Assembly: GCA_046290815.1 (NCBI GenBank)
Contig: JBKBUF010000023.1
Span: 1 to 64,000 of the forward strand
DNA: 64,000 bases
Direction of reading: 5' to 3'
From: JBKBUF01 sp046290815
Lineage (GTDB): Bacteria; Bacteroidota; Bacteroidia; Cytophagales; Cytophagaceae
How positions within the stretch are numbered: position 1 is the stretch's first letter; the number at the start of each line of letters is the position of its first letter. Positions 62,026-64,000 of the stretch are shown here, piece by piece. The position numbers and the translations under genes were made by a program. The notes under the pieces are model-generated. The model saw only the letters and a program-made list of their open reading frames with translations. It did not search any database and had not been told where the DNA came from.

Positions 62026-62884
62026 TGTTGCCAAAAATGGGGGTCAATTAGGAAATCAATTATGGTTTCAGGCAAGGGTCATGAGTCTGGCTTTTCAGAC
62101 AAAACAAACTTTTATTAACTATTCTATTGAGGTTTACAGTCCATTCTATAAAGCTACTAAGGGTAGAAAAAGCCTTGTATATGCAGGAAAAAAAAATTGT
62201 TTCATAGATTCTGAAATACTACTTATATGCTTATACCCTGTTATTAGATTTTTTTTTCTTGTGGCAAGAAAAATGAAATTACGAAACTATTTTTTTCGAT
62301 ATATTGATTTTGAAAATAACAGACCTTCGGAAGAAAATTTGATTACAGAAATTTCCGGATCTTTAATCACTTTCGTAGAAGGTTGGAATGTTCCAAGGCA
62401 TAAAACTCCCGGACCTGTTAAAGAATTAATTGACGATTCTTTTGTTCCATTAGATAAATACCTGCTAAGATATAAACAACTATTTGCAGATTGCAGAGTG
62501 GTTAACGATATACTTGTTGCTGTTCATATCAGAAGGGGAGATTATAAAGAATTTATGAACGGTATTTATTTTTTTGAGGATGAGGTGTACCGTGATTATA
62601 TGAAAAAATTTGCCGGATTTTTTGAAGGTAAGAAGGTTGTTTTTATACTTTGTTCTAATGAGGCAATAACTATCGAAGCTTTCAATGGTTTGGATTGCAG
62701 AATAAGTGGAGGAAATTTCGTGGAGGATAATTATATTCTATCTCAATGTGATTTTATTATCGGCCCTCCAAGTACTTATAGCATGTGGGCGTCTTTTTTT
62801 GGGGATTCCCCTTTATATTTTCTACACAAGAAAGATAATCAGTTTGATGAGATTCACTTAAATAAGTTTAAGATTTTTATTTAA
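62015..62884 (+). CDS. GT11-like alpha-1,2-fucosyltransferase
   Basis: A 289-residue GT-B-like enzyme. N-terminal GGQLGNQLWFQARVMSLA is the GT11 opening, and the donor motif HIRRGDY (H171-I-R-R-G-D-Y) is the family signature for GDP-fucose. The C-terminal end has DFIIGPPSTYSMWASFFG. It overlaps the preceding gene by 11 bases and is convergent with the next gene (8-base overlap of coding ends). Alpha-1,2 linkage is the family's most common one; the true linkage and acceptor are not known. Confidence 0.85.
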   Translation: MIINVAKNGGQLGNQLWFQARVMSLAFQTKQTFINYSIEVYSPFYKATKGRKSLVYAGKKNCFIDSEILLICLYPVIRFFFLVARKMKLRNYFFRYIDFENNRPSEENLITEISGSLITFVEGWNVPRHKTPGPVKELIDDSFVPLDKYLLRYKQLFADCRVVNDILVAVHIRRGDYKEFMNGIYFFEDEVYRDYMKKFAGFFEGKKVVFILCSNEAITIEAFNGLDCRISGGNFVEDNYILSQCDFIIGPPSTYSMWASFFGDSPLYFLHKKDNQFDEIHLNKFKIFI

Positions 62885-63803
62885 TTATTTTTCTTTTAAT
62901 GCTTCTTAAATAATTTGTAACAGTCCTTTTGTTAAGAAGAAATTTTTTCCAGGTTTTCGCCACTGGTTTTATTTTCCCTTTGCTGCTGAAAATCTTTTCA
63001 AATTGTTGTTTAAGCAATTCCTCATTAAAGTATATGTTTATTTGGTTGTTGTTAAAATATGGATTACTTAAAATATCCATATAAAGTTTATCATTTTGAT
63101 CTACCTCAATTATTCTGTCAAGGAATTCTTTATCATTTGCGAAGTCATTATAGTTGATAAAGCTTTCTGTATTGAAATCTTTATCAACCTCAGGATTTCC
63201 CCAATAGAGTGGAATACTGTTGACAAGCATCGGTTCAAGCAACTTTTCAGTGGTATAGCCTTTGACTGATTCATTTTCGAAAGCAAGGGTGAATTTATAG
63301 TCCTTAATGAAATTTGCCTTGTGGGGGATCGGTCCTCCGATGTTGTTCAAATATTTTCCTCCTGAGTCTATATGTTTATAGGTAGACAATAAGTGGAAAA
63401 AATCTATTCTTTTTTTTGCTTTGGGGTTGCTCACAACCATATTGCAAAATTTGGTCTTACTTTTCAGTATCTGTTCAGGATCTTTTGGCCCAAGTAAAAC
63501 CTTAGGATCGGCATATGCTACATAATTTGGTAACCTGTAGTTTTTGCCATCAAATGTATCATGTACGAAACTGAATGAATAGTCGCATTCATTAAAGTCA
63601 GGGACTACATTTTCCATGGTATGAAATATCCTTATACAATCATATTTTAAAAAATCATTTCCCCAAACCGAATAAATGAGAAAGTCCGGATCCTCAGAAA
63701 GTACCACATTGAAATGTTTTTCCAGGAAGTGAAATAAAAATGAATCCCGGTCTACAAAACCGGACCAAAAATCGGTAAACTTTATCTTAATAGCTTTGGA
63801 CAT
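62877..63803 (-). CDS. GT10-like alpha-1,3-fucosyltransferase
   Basis: A 308-residue enzyme with the GT10 donor site FTLAFENESVKGYTTEKL and SIPLYWGNPEVDKDFN, as in Helicobacter FucT and vertebrate FUTs. The N-terminus is soluble. A C-terminal basic tail (KPVAKTWKKFLLNKR and RSIKRKIIK) could bind the membrane, as in the Helicobacter enzyme. It is on the opposite strand from the other EPS genes. Linkage is family-based. No GDP-fucose synthesis genes are in the window. Confidence 0.88.
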   Translation of the reverse strand: MSKAIKIKFTDFWSGFVDRDSFLFHFLEKHFNVVLSEDPDFLIYSVWGNDFLKYDCIRIFHTMENVVPDFNECDYSFSFVHDTFDGKNYRLPNYVAYADPKVLLGPKDPEQILKSKTKFCNMVVSNPKAKKRIDFFHLLSTYKHIDSGGKYLNNIGGPIPHKANFIKDYKFTLAFENESVKGYTTEKLLEPMLVNSIPLYWGNPEVDKDFNTESFINYNDFANDKEFLDRIIEVDQNDKLYMDILSNPYFNNNQINIYFNEELLKQQFEKIFSSKGKIKPVAKTWKKFLLNKRTVTNYLRSIKRKIIK

Positions 63804-63939
63804 GCTCCAATCTTTTATTTGACTATTTCAGCAACAATCGCAAATTATCAAATTTTATTATTTTAACGCGTTTTTAGCTTTTATAGTAATTATTTTTTAG
63901 TTTAAATTCGTTTATTACTCTATATAGATATATACTTTC
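63804..63939. promoter_or_regulatory. AT-rich divergent promoter region
   Basis: 136 bases, extremely AT-rich, between the minus-strand GT10 gene and the partial plus-strand transferase. It must hold both promoters, but no box is clear enough to mark. Confidence 0.4.
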
Positions 63940-64000
63940 ATGCCTTTTATTACTTTAATAGTTGCATACCGAAACAGAGAAATTGAAAGAGTACATAGGT
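63940..64000 (+). CDS. Partial glycosyltransferase family 2 start (runs off the window)
   Basis: The last 61 bases open an ATG frame: MPFITLIVAYRNREIERVHR. The I-x-V-x-Y-R-N-R-E pattern is the start of a GT2/galactosyltransferase-type GT-A domain. Only 20 codons are visible, so the family call is provisional. It would continue the EPS gene set to the right. Confidence 0.6.
   Translation, partial: MPFITLIVAYRNREIERVHR

Overview
The window looks like a chromosome segment of a gliding-type member of the Bacteroidota, most likely a Cytophagales-like soil or water bacterium. Four things support this: AT-rich DNA with Bacteroidota-style promoters (TTTG, about 20 nt, TAnnTTTG); a 5208-residue surface protein ending in a type IX secretion (T9SS) type B sorting domain and followed at once by a PorP/SprF-family protein; a bTHX ribosomal protein; and a Bacteroidota-style exosortase. 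I name no species. No tRNA, rRNA, CRISPR array or complete insertion sequence was seen.

Layout. 1-120 is a perfect heptanucleotide array abutting the stop of a copper ATPase (copA-like). Then come a CDF metal transporter, PEP synthase, a histidine kinase whose N-terminus matches the copper-dependent ethylene-binding domain of plant ETR1, and a coupled outer-membrane beta-barrel protein (121-8500). 8744-10918 is an MDR dehydrogenase with a CgeB-like glycosyltransferase. 11070-16189 holds a DUF4142 protein, a degenerate receiver, a TMTC-like membrane protein with TPRs, and endonuclease IV. 16245-18113 is a 7TM sensor fused to an IS1595-type transposase zinc-ribbon/HTH region. 18490-19998 carries a TIM-barrel protein and a lipoprotein. 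20168-24259 is a minus-strand egtB-egtD-cysE-cysM cluster for ergothioneine and cysteine. 24394-27644 is small membrane proteins, lipoproteins and an aldo/keto reductase.

27780-44660 is the giant repetitive adhesin plus its PorP/SprF-like partner, which carries a His-rich tail. 44858-47590 has a DUF2064-like protein, a small secreted repeat protein, a PD40 envelope protein and the short bTHX gene. 47647-64000 is an exosortase followed by an exopolysaccharide locus: Wza-like exporter, Wzc-like tyrosine kinase, Wzm/Wzt ABC transporter and a run of glycosyltransferases including GT11- and GT10-type fucosyltransferases. The last gene runs off the right edge.

Taken together, the right-hand 36 kb is a cell-surface region (adhesin, secretion partner, polysaccharide). 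The left part is metal handling, sensing and redox housekeeping. The most unusual items are the ETR1-like sensor kinase, the 7TM-transposase-domain fusion, the 48-repeat adhesin with a zoned repeat structure, the hybrid polysaccharide export set with a neighbouring exosortase, and heptanucleotide arrays that each end at the stop codon of a minus-strand gene.
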